A DNA stretch of 15,493 bases, taken from contig DGQP01000013.1 in NCBI GenBank assembly GCA_002400415.1, positions 1 to 15,493 of the forward strand, given 5' to 3'. A program made the translations under genes and the position numbers. Source of the DNA: Chitinophagaceae bacterium UBA4411 (GTDB lineage: Bacteria; Bacteroidota; Bacteroidia; Chitinophagales; Chitinophagaceae). The notes below the pieces were generated by a model. That model did not search any database and was not told the DNA's origin. It saw only the letters and a program-made list of their open reading frames with translations. Position 1 is the stretch's first letter. Each line of letters starts with the position of its first letter. Positions 14,475 through 15,493 of this stretch are shown piece after piece.

Positions 14475-15425
14475 ATGTTCAAAAATCTACTTATTACTGC
14501 GGGGCTGACTATTTTTCTGAGTGCCTGTGCTTCTACGTCCCGAAACAGTCAACAGGTTAGTAATGAAACAGCAATAGTGCAACCGGATATTCCTGCTGAT
14601 CAGAAACCGGATTCACTGACAAATCTTCCACGGACTGAGGAAGGTGCTTTTCTGCTGGCGCCTGGATTTTATGAAGCAGAGTTTAAGACCTATTGCCTTC
14701 AGCCGGGCACACCTGATCCTACGCCCAATGATGCATATTTACAGGCACCCATGAGTGGTTACCGCAAAGAGATGGTGCAAACGATCCTTTACAATTCCAG
14801 GAACAAACCCGGTATTCAGCAGAGGAATGTGCAGTTGCTGTTATGGTCGGTGGTCAGTAAATCGGATTTTGATAAACTGCCTGCGGTTGTTCAATCCGAT
14901 GCCAGGCAATTGCTCACTTCAAAACAGATATTCGACTTGCAGGGTGGTGTGATAGGAGTGGTGAAAAAGGTTTCGAATACACTGCCGCCCGGTGTAATGG
15001 GAGGCAATAATGATATAAGGAAATTATTCGAAGCAGGTGCTTCTTCTTATGAAGCATATGAAAAGATAGCTGTTCTGCGGGAACCGGCAACGATCAGAAA
15101 GACGGGGTTTAAAAATGATCAATGGTATAGGCAGGATCAAAATTATTATGTGCGTCATTTCCCTATCAGTTACCAGAAAATAAGAATACAGGTTTATGTG
15201 CCGGAAGGAGTAACGGATTCTGCCGGAAAAATTAATGGAGAATATATAGTGTTTGATCCTGCGGGTTTGCAAACCGTCCCTGTCAACTCGAATGCACAGC
15301 GATTGGGCATTGGCGGCCCGGTATTAGATATTGTGAAAGTGGTAATCAAAATTAATAAGGTGGTTACTCCTCCCAAACGGTTACCTGATACCAGGCCTAA
15401 AGAGAAGACACCTTCAAAAACGTAG
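14475..15425 (+). CDS. Hypothetical lipoprotein
   Basis: Secreted lipoprotein (316 aa) that I cannot assign to a named family. The signal is MFKNLLITAGLTIFLSACAS, with lipobox LSAC and C18 as lipidated residue. A Ser/Gln/Pro-rich linker follows to about residue 55. The core begins FLLAPGFYEAEFKTYCLQPGTPDPTPNDAYLQAP (positions about 59-92), which contains the only other cysteine. Further on come the helical LLLWSVVSKSDFDKL and KQIFDLQGGVIG segments and a beta-rich part with RHFPISYQKIRIQVYVPE. The last 25 residues are Pro/Lys/Thr-rich and probably disordered. It stands alone between the DUF2130 gene (divergent) and a strong terminator, so it seems to be a single-gene unit. The 244-bp region before it shows no other gene. 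Confidence 0.8.
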   Translation: MFKNLLITAGLTIFLSACASTSRNSQQVSNETAIVQPDIPADQKPDSLTNLPRTEEGAFLLAPGFYEAEFKTYCLQPGTPDPTPNDAYLQAPMSGYRKEMVQTILYNSRNKPGIQQRNVQLLLWSVVSKSDFDKLPAVVQSDARQLLTSKQIFDLQGGVIGVVKKVSNTLPPGVMGGNNDIRKLFEAGASSYEAYEKIAVLREPATIRKTGFKNDQWYRQDQNYYVRHFPISYQKIRIQVYVPEGVTDSAGKINGEYIVFDPAGLQTVPVNSNAQRLGIGGPVLDIVKVVIKINKVVTPPKRLPDTRPKEKTPSKT

Positions 15426-15450
15426 TATTAGCTTTGGTAAGCAGCCTGAA

Positions 15451-15487
15451 ATTAAAAAGCCTTGCAAAGGCTGCAAGGCTTTTTAAT
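15451..15487. terminator. Bidirectional intrinsic terminator
   Basis: ATTAAAAAGCCTTGCA (15451-15466) and TGCAAGGCTTTTTAAT (15472-15487) form a perfect 16-bp stem with a 5-nt loop. The T-run in the right arm gives termination of the lipoprotein transcript 26 bases after its stop, and the mirrored T-run allows the same on the minus strand. Confidence 0.88.
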
Positions 15488-15493
15488 AAGTGC

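Noticed and set aside
14282..14482. 66-codon minus-strand open frame before the last lipoprotein gene
   Set aside because: It overlaps the lipoprotein start and lacks a promoter or family features; AAACGGCCGTTT at its end is only a short loopless palindrome.

Overview
The window looks like chromosomal DNA of a Bacteroidota bacterium, probably a Chitinophagaceae or near relative. Supporting signs are several promoters of the Bacteroidota type (TTTG, 20-nt spacer, TAnnTTTG), weak Shine-Dalgarno use, Bacteroidota-type lipoproteins, a LytS/LytTR two-component pair, a DUF3810 protein, and the yceD-rpmF-plsX cluster. The family-level placement is inference.

Positions 1-3250 form an accessory segment that looks more AT-rich than the rest. 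It starts with two strong palindromes (1-26 and 87-111). A type IV toxin-antitoxin pair of the AbiE class follows: an AbiEi_2-type antitoxin/repressor (252-1253) and an overlapping AbiEii-type nucleotidyltransferase toxin (1225-2457) that carries an unrecognised C-terminal extension of about 220 residues. The promoter of the pair sits inside a symmetric operator made of four TGTTCG half-sites around one dyad centre at position 214, which fits autorepression. After the toxin come about 790 bp without an intact gene. This stretch holds a probable frameshifted TonB C-terminal remnant and a bidirectional terminator.

Positions 3248-6196 hold a LytTR response regulator and its four-helix membrane histidine kinase on the minus strand, coupled by an ATGA overlap. 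A divergent secreted lipoprotein of unknown function follows and ends in a GNRA-loop terminator. Positions 6408-7818 carry a minus-strand pair: a two-helix membrane protein and a secreted M14-like zinc peptidase.

Positions 7931-9757 (minus strand) are the conserved yceD-rpmF-plsX cluster, which links ribosome assembly to phospholipid synthesis. Positions 9924-15425 hold housekeeping and hypothetical genes: a DUF3810 membrane protein with HExxH, dCTP deaminase, a Sfp-type phosphopantetheinyl transferase, two lipoproteins and a DUF2130 coiled-coil nuclease-like protein. Strong terminators lie at 13000-13035 and 15451-15487.

No rRNA, complete tRNA, CRISPR array, insertion sequence or replication origin was seen. 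The part most worth following up is the AbiE-type cassette with its nested operator and its extended toxin.
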